Shown: one piece after another, positions 51,797-60,286 of the stretch
Position numbering within the stretch: the stretch's first letter is position 1
Layout of the letters: every line of letters begins with the position of its first letter
Assembly (NCBI RefSeq): GCF_001677955.1
Contig: NZ_LELA01000089.1
Coordinates: 1 to 64,000 of the forward strand
DNA: 64,000 nt
Source: Chryseobacterium sp. BGARF1
GTDB taxonomy: Bacteria > Bacteroidota > Bacteroidia > Flavobacteriales > Weeksellaceae
Direction of reading: 5' to 3'
The notes under the pieces: model-generated
What the model saw: only the letters and a program-made list of their open reading frames with translations
What the model was told of the DNA's origin: nothing
The model's database searches: none
Made by a program: the position numbers and the translations under genes

Positions 51797-52975
51797 TTAC
51801 ATGTTTTCGATAACGATTGCCGAAGCACCACCACCACCATTACAGATAGCTGCAGCACCATATTTAGCGTTATTTTGCTTTAAAACATTGATTAAAGTAA
51901 CGATAATTCTTGAACCAGAACTTCCAAGCGGATGTCCCAAAGCTACTGCTCCACCGTTTACGTTTACTTTAGCAGCATCTAATCCTAAAATCTTATTGTT
52001 TGCCAAACCAACTACAGAGAAAGCCTCGTTAAATTCGAAGAAATCGATATCTGAAACTTCTAAACCTGCTTTTTTAAGAGCGATTGGTAAAGCTTTTGCA
52101 GGAGCTGTTGTAAAGTTTTCAGGCTCGTGAGCTGCATCAGCGTAAGAAACTATTTTAGCCAAAGGAGTTAATCCTAATTCTTCCATTTTCTCTTTAGAAA
52201 CAAGAATTAAAGCAGAAGCACCGTCATTTAAAGTAGATGCATTAGCCGCAGTAACCGTTCCTTCTTCTTTTTTGAAAACCGTAGGAAGTGTAGGTAGTCT
52301 ATCGAAATTTACCGCTTTATATTCTTCATCTTCTGCGAAAATGATAGGATCACCTTTTCTCTGTGGAATTGAAACAGGAACCACTTCTTCAGCGAATTTT
52401 CCTTCGCTCCAAGCTTTTGCAGATCTTGTGTAAGATTGTATTGCAAATTGATCCTGATCTTCTCTTGTAATGCTATAATCTGTGGCACATTTTTCTGCAC
52501 AAACTCCCATGTGAACTTTGTTGTAAACATCTGTAAGACCGTCTAAAATCATTCCGTCCTGCATTTTTACATCACCTAATTTTGTAGCATTTCTTGCATT
52601 ATAGTAATGAGGAACCATCGACATGTTCTCCATACCTCCCGCAATAATTACATCTGCATCACCTGCTTTAATCGCCTGTGCAGCCATTGAAACAGCTTTC
52701 ATTCCTGAAGCACAAACTTTATTGATCGTTGTAGACGGAGTTTCGTTTGATAACCCTGCTCCTAAAGCAACCTGTCTTGCCGGAGCCTGACCTTCACCTG
52801 CCTGAAGAACATTCCCCATATAGATCTCCTGAACGTTTTTAGGATCAAGATTAATTTTATCTAATGCTCCTTTTACCGCAGCAGCGCCTAATTTTGTAGC
52901 TGGAACTGTTGCTAAACTGCCCATAAAACTTCCGATTGGAGTTCTTACTGCGGAAACGATGAATACTTCTTTCAT
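51797..52975 (-). CDS. Acetyl-CoA C-acyltransferase (thiolase)
   Basis: 392-residue thiolase of the acetyl-CoA acetyltransferase type. The nucleophilic cysteine is C88 in NKVCASGMKAV; the catalytic histidine is in NGGAVALGHPLGSSGSR near 346 and the second cysteine in AAICNGGGGASAIV near 378. It joins two acetyl-CoA to acetoacetyl-CoA or cleaves 3-ketoacyl-CoA in beta-oxidation; the direction is not decided by sequence. In a mevalonate-using organism it could feed that pathway (the mevalonate kinase gene is about 2 kb away, not in the same operon). Monocistronic. Confidence 0.95.
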   Translation of the reverse strand: MKEVFIVSAVRTPIGSFMGSLATVPATKLGAAAVKGALDKINLDPKNVQEIYMGNVLQAGEGQAPARQVALGAGLSNETPSTTINKVCASGMKAVSMAAQAIKAGDADVIIAGGMENMSMVPHYYNARNATKLGDVKMQDGMILDGLTDVYNKVHMGVCAEKCATDYSITREDQDQFAIQSYTRSAKAWSEGKFAEEVVPVSIPQRKGDPIIFAEDEEYKAVNFDRLPTLPTVFKKEEGTVTAANASTLNDGASALILVSKEKMEELGLTPLAKIVSYADAAHEPENFTTAPAKALPIALKKAGLEVSDIDFFEFNEAFSVVGLANNKILGLDAAKVNVNGGAVALGHPLGSSGSRIIVTLINVLKQNNAKYGAAAICNGGGGASAIVIENM

Positions 52976-52999
52976 ATTTTTTTTCTTTTATACTATAGT

Positions 53000-53386
53000 T
53001 TAATTTTCTCTTTTAGATTTCACGAAAAGCATAATTAATACTCCTAAAAACTCTGCAAACCACCCATATTGTAGTTTTACCGTTCCGGCTAAAGCTTTCG
53101 TCCAAGATTTGAATGGTAAAAAGCTGAAGTAGCTTGAAGCCTGATATTTTATTGCAAATAAGCTAAATACAAATAAAATAAGTAAAAATACAGCAAAAGT
53201 ATTGACAAGTTTTGCGCGGTTATTTACAATCCCGAAAAGTGCACATGCACAGAATATCCAGCAGAAAATCGCCAAATAATGATCGAGTTGCCAGTAATTC
53301 CAGTTTCCTATAATAGGAACATGAACAAGTGGTAAAAAGCTGCCCACCACGACCAAAAGTAATCCTAAAAGCTGTAAATTTTTCAT
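53000..53386 (-). CDS. Small four-helix membrane protein of unknown function
   Basis: 128 residues with four hydrophobic segments (LQLLGLLLVVVGSFLPLVHV, YLAIFCWIFCACALFGIV, TFAVFLLILFVFSLFAI, WFAEFLGVLIMLFV). No family recognised; it resembles small inner-membrane proteins common in Flavobacteriia. It starts 24 bp upstream of the thiolase start on the same strand and may be cotranscribed with it. Confidence 0.72.
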   Translation of the reverse strand: MKNLQLLGLLLVVVGSFLPLVHVPIIGNWNYWQLDHYLAIFCWIFCACALFGIVNNRAKLVNTFAVFLLILFVFSLFAIKYQASSYFSFLPFKSWTKALAGTVKLQYGWFAEFLGVLIMLFVKSKREN

Positions 53387-53437
53387 TACTTTATTTTACA
53401 ATTTTAAATGAATCTTAGAATGCCAAAATACAAAAAA

Positions 53438-53462
53438 AAACATACTTTTTGTAAGTATGTTT
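53438..53462 (-). terminator. Terminator after the outer-membrane protein gene
   Basis: AAACATACTT and AAGTATGTTT close a 5-nt loop with A- and T-runs, 95 bp after the stop at 53558. Confidence 0.75.
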
Positions 53463-53557
53463 TAAAATCATTTATTTAAGAATGATAATACTATTTAGAT
53501 AAAATTATTGCGTAAAATTTATCAATTATTTAATACTAATTTAATTTTGATAGATAT

Positions 53558-54643
53558 TTAAAAATTAACACTCAACAATTCCAATCCAATCTGAAGACCA
53601 TATTTGCTTGTAATCAATGCATCATTATTAAAAGTTGGAGTAAAATCTTTCTGAATGAATAATGCAACTCCTCCATATCCAATTCCAATTCTCGCCCCAG
53701 CAATGACGTTATTTACACCAACCATTACCCTCTCTTTCTCCACTATTTTTTTTGTGTAATCTGTAGAATATTTGTTATAGATTGTACTTCCCGTTTTTAT
53801 ACCACCATAAAATCCACCAGTCACATAAAACTGTGTTTTTCTGCTATCAATATATTTCACCCCTTCATAATCTATATATTTTGGATTCAAAACCCATCTT
53901 AACTCTAAAGGAATCGTAATGTATGAATTGTAAATCAACGTTTTTTTCAAATGACCTTTGGCAAAATCCTGCAGAAATAAATTTTTTCCATCCTGAGCAA
54001 ATACTTTATTGTTCTCTGGAGTAAAATAATCGACGCGCAATCCCAAACCCGTACGATAAAAAACTGGACTTGTAAACTTCCCTAATTGATTTTCATATCT
54101 TAAATAGGTATAGACCGACAAATTATTACTGGTACGCTTCACATCAGAATTTTTATTATAAAAACCAAATGGCTTATCCCCAGAAGTAAGTGATGGAGAT
54201 ACAAAACTTGCGGTAAGTTTTATAGAATGCAAATAATCTTTCGGTAATTTTACTCGTTTATTATTAAAAATACCCAATAATCCACTTTGGGGGTCGATTG
54301 TGAGACTGTAGCGTTTATCAGGATTTAAGACGATGTTTCTCACCATTTCTTTAGTAGAATTTTCCAAATTGCCTTTTTCATTTTCAATCTTTTCATTAAG
54401 AATGTTTTGATATCTTTCAGCTATTTCAGTTTTCTGTTTTTGTATTTCTTCTGTTGAGGATTTTCCTTTAAAGTTTTTATCAAGTTTATCTAACTCAATA
54501 TTCATTTTTACTTTTTCTGAAAGAATGATGCTATCGATTTTTTTGGTATAGGTATTCATTTCAGAATGGATGTTCTTATCATTCTGACCAAACGCCAATG
54601 TAGAGATTAGAAGTGTGGAAAATAATGTAATTTTTGTTTTCAT
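53558..54643 (-). CDS. Putative outer-membrane beta-barrel protein
   Basis: 361 residues from the ATG at 54643 (a longer start at 54664 is in the leader). Signal peptide MKTKITLFSTLLISTLAFGQ, then a coiled-coil-like segment (KMNIELDKLDKNFKGKSSTEEIQKQKTEIAERYQNILNEKIENEK) and a C-terminal half of alternating beta-strands (YVTGGFYGGIKTGS, VIAGARIGIGYGGVALFIQKDF) ending LQIGLELLSVNF, a barrel-like terminus with a final aromatic F. Not assigned to a family. It follows the anti-sigma gene by 77 bp and may be part of the sigma operon or its target. Confidence 0.8.
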   Translation of the reverse strand: MKTKITLFSTLLISTLAFGQNDKNIHSEMNTYTKKIDSIILSEKVKMNIELDKLDKNFKGKSSTEEIQKQKTEIAERYQNILNEKIENEKGNLENSTKEMVRNIVLNPDKRYSLTIDPQSGLLGIFNNKRVKLPKDYLHSIKLTASFVSPSLTSGDKPFGFYNKNSDVKRTSNNLSVYTYLRYENQLGKFTSPVFYRTGLGLRVDYFTPENNKVFAQDGKNLFLQDFAKGHLKKTLIYNSYITIPLELRWVLNPKYIDYEGVKYIDSRKTQFYVTGGFYGGIKTGSTIYNKYSTDYTKKIVEKERVMVGVNNVIAGARIGIGYGGVALFIQKDFTPTFNNDALITSKYGLQIGLELLSVNF

Positions 54644-54719
54644 ATGATGATTATTTTTAGACATAATTGTACTGCCATTTACTTGTAAACAGGTACTTAT
54701 ACAGACATTTTAATTTTGA

Positions 54720-55403
54720 TTATTTCGAAACGATAGAATCAGCAAAAACATGAACTCCAAACACTTGTAAAGAACTCGGACGTTTAAATTTTAATTTTGA
54801 AGCATCAAGTACACCAAACTGGCGGTGATTTTTTATTTCAACTCTCGTTTTATCTAATTCTCTACCTAAAAGTAAATCTTCAGCATTAATGTAAGAAGCT
54901 TTTTTTCTTTCGGCAATTACGGGTTTCATAACAGGTGTTTCAAATTTCTCAGCTAAAACAGATGGAACTTCGATTACTTTATTTTCTTTTTCAGTTACTG
55001 CTAAAGTTTCAGGAAGCCTTGATTCTACAGTTAATTTCTCTGAACCAAAAATCTTTTGATTATTTTTTATAATAATTTCGGAAGAAACCAAATTTTCTAC
55101 ATTCTCAGTTGGAATAATAGATTCAACAGTTTTCTTTGCCTTTGGTCTATTATACGGAGTTTCTTGGGATACAATTGTTTCTTTGGAACCAGAAAACTGA
55201 TTAGAATTGTAATAAAACAAAGTTCCAAATGATAGTAAAAGAACAATTACTGCGGCATATTTCCACCATTGAAACGAGGGCTTTTGCACCGTTTCAGAAT
55301 CATTATCTAACCCAAGTTCAATTTGTTCCCAAAGATTCTTAGAAGGCTTTATTTCGAGGTTTTCGTAGTCAGTTTTTAACTGTTTCCGTATGTTTTTGTC
55401 CAT
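54720..55403 (-). CDS. Membrane-anchored anti-sigma-like protein
   Basis: 227 residues: a cytoplasmic N-terminal part (MDKNIRKQLKTDYENLEIKPSKNLWEQIELGLD), one membrane helix near 48-66 (WWKYAAVIVLLLSFGTLFYY), and a periplasmic C-terminal region. This topology and the position just after an ECF sigma gene, overlapping it by 35 bp, mark it as the cognate anti-sigma factor. It lacks a visible zinc HxxxCxxC (ZAS) motif. The start is the ATG at 55403 inside the sigma gene. Sequence similarity alone is weak; the call rests on context. Confidence 0.72.
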   Translation of the reverse strand: MDKNIRKQLKTDYENLEIKPSKNLWEQIELGLDNDSETVQKPSFQWWKYAAVIVLLLSFGTLFYYNSNQFSGSKETIVSQETPYNRPKAKKTVESIIPTENVENLVSSEIIIKNNQKIFGSEKLTVESRLPETLAVTEKENKVIEVPSVLAEKFETPVMKPVIAERKKASYINAEDLLLGRELDKTRVEIKNHRQFGVLDASKLKFKRPSSLQVFGVHVFADSIVSK

Positions 55404-55923
55404 TTTCTTTTGCTTTTAAATAATCAGCAATCCATTTTTTGGCTTTGCTGAGCTGACTTTTACTTGTTCCTTCAGAAATATTCAGAATTTCAGCGATTTC
55501 CTGATGCTTTTTATCTTCAAAAACGTAGAGATTAAAAATCAATCGATAACCCGTCGGTATTTTAGAAAAAATTTCTTCAATATTGATTTTATTTAGATTC
55601 TCCTCCAATTCTTCTTCAGGATAATCATCTGCAATTTCAATATCTGCGTATAGAATATTTTTGTTTTTCCTGACAAAACTTATAGAATCGTTGACGACAA
55701 TTTTCCTCAGCCAAAACGGAAAGCTTTTCCAGTCATTACAATCATTGATCTTATTGAAACATTTCAGAAAAGCATTCAATAAAATATCTTCTGCATCATG
55801 AATATTATTCGTGTAAGAATTCGCAACCGCCAACATTTTAGCTGAAAACAAATCGTAAAGCTCTTTCTGGGCTCTCCGATCTTGTTTTTTTGCAAGTTTA
55901 AAATTCTCTTCTAAATGCTTCAT
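55369..55923 (-). CDS. ECF RNA polymerase sigma factor
   Basis: 184-residue extracytoplasmic-function sigma factor. Region 2 spans about 8-90 (AQKELYDLFSAKMLAVANSY, IHDAEDILLNAFLKCFNKI, FPFWLRKIVVNDSISFVRK) and region 4 with its helix-turn-helix about 115-170 (FSKIPTGYRLIFNLYVFEDKKHQEIAEILNISEGTSKSQLSKAKK). It redirects RNA polymerase in response to an envelope signal, held in check by the downstream anti-sigma gene. The gene order is sigma, anti-sigma, outer-membrane protein; the signal and regulon are not known. Confidence 0.92.
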   Translation of the reverse strand: MKHLEENFKLAKKQDRRAQKELYDLFSAKMLAVANSYTNNIHDAEDILLNAFLKCFNKINDCNDWKSFPFWLRKIVVNDSISFVRKNKNILYADIEIADDYPEEELEENLNKINIEEIFSKIPTGYRLIFNLYVFEDKKHQEIAEILNISEGTSKSQLSKAKKWIADYLKAKENGQKHTETVKN

Positions 55924-55980
55924 TTACTAGTTTCTATCTATAAGACGGTGCAATTTGAAAATGGTTGCCTAAAAATAAAA

Positions 55981-56012
55981 AAAATTGCACTTTTTTTCAA
56001 AAGTGCAATTTT
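55981..56012 (-). terminator. Terminator after the nucleoside-type MFS gene
   Basis: AAAATTGCACTTTT at 55981-55994 is followed by its complement AAAAGTGCAATTTT at 55999-56012 (loop TTTC). Perfect 14-bp stem, also usable by the sigma side. Confidence 0.88.
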
Positions 56013-56032
56013 ATATTTAAATATTAGTTCAA

Positions 56033-57415
56033 TTAATGATTAATATTGGCAACCGCTTTAGGATCATGTTTATGTTTAAATAAAATCCAGAAAAATATAG
56101 CCAAAACGAATGAATAAGCAGCAAAAGAAAGCCAGATATTCTGCCAATCTTTCATCATTACTGCTGTTGATAAAGTTCCATCAGCATTAACTGCCGCATG
56201 AAAACTATTTTTAAGAATATCTAAAAACGTCTGATTATCTGGTGTTGTCTGAAGATAAGTAGACAATTCTGTAACGGTAGTAAATTTATGAGTAAAGAAT
56301 TTATCTATTGCCCAACCTGCAGCATAACTTCCAAAAAGAGCTCCAAAACCGTTGGTCATCATCATAAACAAACCTTGCGCCGAAGAACGAATCTTTTTAT
56401 CTGTAGTGGTCTCAACAAAAAGAGAACCTGAAATATTAAAGAAATCGAACGCCATTCCGTAGACAATACATGACATGATAATCAAACCTAAACCATATCC
56501 CTCTGGAACTCCATAAGCAAAGAATCCGAATCTTAGAACCCAGGCAAACATTGAAAAAAGCATTACTCGCTTGATACCGAATCTCTTCAAGAAAAACGGA
56601 ATTGCCAAAATAAACAACGTCTCTGAAACCTGAGAAATCGACATAATTATGGTTGACCTCTGTACTACAAAAGAATCAGCATACTTCGGAAAGTGTGAAA
56701 ACTCACTCAAAAATACATCTCCATAAGCGTTTGTCAACTGTAAAGCTGCTCCTAAAAGCATTGAGAATAAGAAAAACAATGCTGTTTTATAGTTTTTGAA
56801 AAGCTTAAAAGCATTCAATCCAAGTTGTTCTGATAGAGGTGCATCTTTGTCGATAAGCTTCTGAGGCGGGCATTTTGGTAATGTTAAAGCATAAATTCCA
56901 AGAATAATTGCCGCAACTCCTCCAATATAAAACTGGCCTTCTGTTGCTTTATTTCCTGTAAGATTAGTCACCCACATTGCCACAATAAAACCAATTGTGC
57001 CCCAAACACGAATCGGTGGAAAATCTTTTACAACATCTAAATTGCTGTTCTTTAAAACTGTATAAGAAATAGAGTTTGCTAAAGCAATTGTAGGCATATA
57101 GAAACACATTGCTACCAACATTACTGAAAAGAATGAGTTGGGATCTGTACTATGTGGTAAAATAAAAAGGGTGATTCCGTAAAGAATCTGTAAGGCAGAA
57201 AAAATCTTTTCGGCATTTATCCATCGGTCAGCAATAATTCCAGTGATCGTCGGCATGAAAATCGAAGCGATTCCCATGGTTCCGAAAACAGCTCCAAACT
57301 GCGTTCCGTCCCACTGTTTTGTACCGAACCAAAAATTTGCCATCGTAATAAGCCAAGCTCCCCAAACAAAAAACTGTAGAAAGCTCAGGATGGTCAATCG
57401 TAATTTTAAATTCAT
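56033..57415 (-). CDS. Nucleoside-type MFS permease
   Basis: 460-residue 12-helix transporter of the nucleoside:H+ symporter (NupG/XapB-like) group. The N-terminus LTILSFLQFFVWGAWLITMANF is characteristic; FGAVFGTMGIASIFMPTITGIIADRWI contains the loop 2-3 MFS motif, and the C-terminal LFMMMTNGFGALFGSYAAGWAID is also typical. It would import nucleosides by proton symport across the inner membrane. A related biosynthetic or salvage gene is not adjacent; only a BFN-family gene follows upstream. Monocistronic. Confidence 0.9.
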   Translation of the reverse strand: MNLKLRLTILSFLQFFVWGAWLITMANFWFGTKQWDGTQFGAVFGTMGIASIFMPTITGIIADRWINAEKIFSALQILYGITLFILPHSTDPNSFFSVMLVAMCFYMPTIALANSISYTVLKNSNLDVVKDFPPIRVWGTIGFIVAMWVTNLTGNKATEGQFYIGGVAAIILGIYALTLPKCPPQKLIDKDAPLSEQLGLNAFKLFKNYKTALFFLFSMLLGAALQLTNAYGDVFLSEFSHFPKYADSFVVQRSTIIMSISQVSETLFILAIPFFLKRFGIKRVMLFSMFAWVLRFGFFAYGVPEGYGLGLIIMSCIVYGMAFDFFNISGSLFVETTTDKKIRSSAQGLFMMMTNGFGALFGSYAAGWAIDKFFTHKFTTVTELSTYLQTTPDNQTFLDILKNSFHAAVNADGTLSTAVMMKDWQNIWLSFAAYSFVLAIFFWILFKHKHDPKAVANINH

Positions 57416-57436
57416 TTTTTAATTGTAAATATCTCT

Positions 57437-58036
57437 TTAATCTATTTTCTTTTTTCGCCTTTTGATTTCCTCCTGAATTTCAAGAGCGGTATCAAAATCT
57501 TCTTCTTTTACGGCTTCATCCAACAATTTCTGCAATTCTTCCATTGAAGCAGAGGTCAAGCCGTCTTCGACTTCAATAGTCTCAGAAAAAGTTTCATCTT
57601 CTTTAGCTACTTCTTCTAGTTCTAATAAAATTCCGGCTTCGTTTAAAACCTGTTGTGTGGTGTAAATTGGAGCATCAAATCTTACTGCCATTGCAACGGC
57701 ATCTGAAGTTCTTGCATCCAAAATAAGGTCTTCGTCGGTTTCAGAATTTTTAAAATTGATATTTGAAAAGAAAACGCCGTCTACAATCTGATAAATGATT
57801 ACAGAAACCAATTTATAATGGGTAGAAATAATAAACTTTGTAAATAAATCGTGTGTAAGCGGACGCGGTGGATGAATGTCTTTTTCCAGACCTAAAGAAA
57901 TGGATTGCGCTTCAAAATTGCCAATAACCACGGGCAATTTAATGTTTGTTTCTTCATGTTCCAATAGTAATGCGTAAGCCCCAGACTGGGTCTGGCTGTA
58001 CGATATTCCGCGTATGACTAGCTGTTTATAATCCAT
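57437..58036 (-). CDS. Bifunctional nuclease (BFN/DUF151) with UVR motif
   Basis: 199 residues. The N-terminal DUF151 domain spans about 1-140 (LPVVIGNFEAQSISLGLEKDIHPPRPLTHDLF, LILDARTSDAVAMAVRFDAPIY) and the C-terminal UVR motif is at 161-195 (MEELQKLLDEAVKEEDFDTALEIQEEIKRR), shared with UvrB and UvrC. Plant BFN proteins have DNase and RNase activity; in bacteria the function is not established. It lies 21 bp before the MFS gene on the same strand, so it may be cotranscribed with it. Confidence 0.92.
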   Translation of the reverse strand: MDYKQLVIRGISYSQTQSGAYALLLEHEETNIKLPVVIGNFEAQSISLGLEKDIHPPRPLTHDLFTKFIISTHYKLVSVIIYQIVDGVFFSNINFKNSETDEDLILDARTSDAVAMAVRFDAPIYTTQQVLNEAGILLELEEVAKEDETFSETIEVEDGLTSASMEELQKLLDEAVKEEDFDTALEIQEEIKRRKKKID

Positions 58037-58084
58037 GACTACAAATATAAATTAATTTTTTATTGTAGGTTTTACTTTTTAGAC

Positions 58085-58117
58085 AAAAATAAAAGCCCGG
58101 AAGCCGAGCTTTTATTG
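58085..58117 (-). terminator. etfBA terminator
   Basis: AAAAGCCCGG and CCGAGCTTTT (one mismatch) close an AAG loop, within an A-rich and T-rich context, 120 bp past the etfA stop. Confidence 0.72.
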
Positions 58118-58138
58118 TAATTATTTGAATTGTAATGA

Positions 58139-58231
58139 GTGAATAGTGAATTTTATTTTATAAGTCAATATTGCTGTGCAAGTGAATTTTTAAAATTGAC
58201 AAGCAAAGCGAATTGACCATTCACTATTAAC
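58139..58231. repeat. Imperfect palindrome with AATAGTGAAT ends
   Basis: A GTGAATAGTGAATTTTA block near 58139 is mirrored by ATTCACTATTAAC near 58219. The interior has GTGAATTTTTAAAATTGAC. A REP-like element; nothing similar was found elsewhere in the window by eye. Confidence 0.45.
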
Positions 58232-58235
58232 TTTT

Positions 58236-59183
58236 CTATCCTTTAAGTGCTTTAATTTTCTCAGTTAATGCAGGAATAATCTGGAAAGCATCTCCTACAA
58301 CACCATAATCAGCTGATTTGAAGAACGGAGCTTCAGCATCACTGTTGATTACAACAATTGTTTTAGAAGAGTTTACTCCAGCCAAGTGCTGAATCGCTCC
58401 AGAAATACCAATTGCAATATAAAGATTAGGTGCAATTGCTTTACCTGTTTGACCAACGTGCTCTGTATGAGGTCTCCATCCGATGTCTGAAACCGGCTTT
58501 GAACATGCTGTTGCAGCACCTAAAACATTTGCTAAATCTTCTACCATTCCCCAGTTTTCAGGACCTTTCAATCCTCTACCTGCAGAAACTACTACTTCAG
58601 CTTCTTTAAGGTCTAGTTTTCCTGAACTTTGCTCGTGAGAGATTACTTTAGTATCTTCATTAGCAACAGAAAGATTTTTCACCTCTTCAGAACCAGAAAC
58701 TGCATTTTCTTTAACACCGAAAGCGTTTTGAGAAACCGTTAAGATAACTCCTGCACCTTCAGCTTTTGCATGCATGAAACCTTTTCCTGAGAACGCTTTT
58801 CTTTTCACCTGAAACGGAGATTGGCTTTCCGGAGCTTCCAATACATTGGTAATTAAAGAATAATTCTTCATTACAGCCAACATTGGCGCTACAGAAGAAG
58901 CATCTGTTGTGTGAGGAAAAACAAGGATATTTCCGTCTACAACTTCACTTACCGCTTGTGCATAAGCTTTTGCTGAGAAATTTTTAAGACCTTCGTCTTT
59001 GATATTGATTACGTTTGTTGCTCCATATTTATACAATAAATCTGAAGAATCTGTTGGGTTTATAGAGATAGCCGTAACGGTATCACCCGCCTGGTCTGCC
59101 ACTGCTTTAGCATAAGAAACTGCTTCAAAAGCTGCTTTCTTGTAAACACCGTTTATATTTTCTGCGTATACGAATACTGCCAT
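58236..59183 (-). CDS. etfA: Electron transfer flavoprotein alpha subunit
   Basis: 315-residue FAD-binding subunit. The C-terminal FAD motif is complete: VVSAGRGLKGPENWG near 196, then ACSKPVSDIGWRPHTEHVGQTGKAIAPNLYIAIGISGAIQHLAG around 225-268 and VVINSDAEAPFFKSADYGVVGD near 277. With EtfB it takes electrons from acyl-CoA dehydrogenases to the quinone pool; in this genome that fits fatty acid or branched-chain amino acid oxidation. Cotranscribed after etfB, 76 bp apart. Confidence 0.95.
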   Translation of the reverse strand: MAVFVYAENINGVYKKAAFEAVSYAKAVADQAGDTVTAISINPTDSSDLLYKYGATNVINIKDEGLKNFSAKAYAQAVSEVVDGNILVFPHTTDASSVAPMLAVMKNYSLITNVLEAPESQSPFQVKRKAFSGKGFMHAKAEGAGVILTVSQNAFGVKENAVSGSEEVKNLSVANEDTKVISHEQSSGKLDLKEAEVVVSAGRGLKGPENWGMVEDLANVLGAATACSKPVSDIGWRPHTEHVGQTGKAIAPNLYIAIGISGAIQHLAGVNSSKTIVVINSDAEAPFFKSADYGVVGDAFQIIPALTEKIKALKG

Positions 59184-59259
59184 GATTTTAAAATTTTTAA
59201 ATTAAAGGTTTAGGTTTAGGCTAAGATTAAAAACCTCAAACTCAGCCTCAATCTTAATA

Positions 59260-60006
59260 TTAGATTACTTTAGCTTCCTCGTGAAGAAGTCTTACCAACT
59301 CATCTAAATTGTCTGGAGAAACGATTTTAACAGCTGCTCTTGCCGGAACAGAGTCGTAAGAAACTCCCTGAACCTTTACTTCAGAAGAAGTAGGCTCTAC
59401 AACCTGCAAAGGTTTTGTTCTTGCAGACATAATTCCTCTCATGTTTGGAATAATCAAATCTTTTTCGTCAACCAATCCTTTTTGACCAGCGATTACAGCA
59501 GGTAATTTCACAGAAATAGTTTCTTTGCCACCTTCAATTTCTCTTACTGCAGTTGCTTCAGCTCCGTTCACATCTAAACCAACAGAAGCGTTTACGAAAG
59601 GCTGATTCAACAACTGAGCAACCATTCCCGGAACAGAACCACCGTTGTAATCAATCGATTCTTTACCACAAAGAATTAAATCATATCCTCCATTCTGAGC
59701 TACAGAAGCAATTTCTTTCGCTGTAGAATAACTGTCTTTCGGGTCAAGATTTACTCTTACTCCGTCATTTGCACCAATTGCCAAAGCTTTTCTTATTACT
59801 GGCTCAGTTGTAGCATCTCCTACGTTTAAAACCGTAACTGTTGCTCCTTGAGATTCTTGTAATTTGATTGCTTTTGTTAATGCGAATTCGTCTAACGGAT
59901 TGATTACCCACTGAATTCCGTTTTTGTCGAATGCAGATTTGTCTGCTGTAAAATTAATCTTTGAAGTAGTATCCGGAACACTACTGATGCAAACTAATAT
60001 TTTCAT
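59260..60006 (-). CDS. etfB: Electron transfer flavoprotein beta subunit
   Basis: 248-residue AMP-binding partner of EtfA. Family motifs: ICISSVPDTTSKINFTADKSAFDKNGIQWVINPLDEFALTKAIKL near the N-terminus, and LILCGKESIDYNGGSVPGMVAQLL near 115 and VDEKDLIIPNMRGIMSARTKPL near 180. Length normal for the family. First gene of the etfBA pair. The upstream 280-bp spacer has CATATG-based inverted repeats (60033-60092). Confidence 0.95.
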   Translation of the reverse strand: MKILVCISSVPDTTSKINFTADKSAFDKNGIQWVINPLDEFALTKAIKLQESQGATVTVLNVGDATTEPVIRKALAIGANDGVRVNLDPKDSYSTAKEIASVAQNGGYDLILCGKESIDYNGGSVPGMVAQLLNQPFVNASVGLDVNGAEATAVREIEGGKETISVKLPAVIAGQKGLVDEKDLIIPNMRGIMSARTKPLQVVEPTSSEVKVQGVSYDSVPARAAVKIVSPDNLDELVRLLHEEAKVI

Positions 60007-60032
60007 ATGTAGATTTTATTGTTTTTAATTGC

Positions 60033-60092
60033 CATATGTTATCGCCTATTTTTATTGCTAAGAACGCTTGCAAATCATGGCGATTTCATATG
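60033..60092. promoter_or_regulatory. CATATG-ATCGCC inverted repeats upstream of etfB
   Basis: CATATGTTATCGCC at 60033-60046 is mirrored by GGCGATTTCATATG at 60079-60092, two mismatches apart. It lies 27 to 86 bp above the etfB start, in promoter position. Another CATATG spans the start codon. Function unknown; a regulator site or a hairpin. Confidence 0.4.
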
Positions 60093-60286
60093 TTGTTTTA
60101 ATTATTTTCATGTGACATATGCAGCCTTACAGCTCCATATCTAGTCTATTTGTTTTCTTTTTAGCCTCTTTAAATTGGAAAATTTTTGGAAGCTATTTTT
60201 GTTTGTTAAGTTTTGTAAATATAAATAAAAAATATATTATGCATGCATAATACTTATTTAATTATTATTCAGCGCATTATAAGTTT

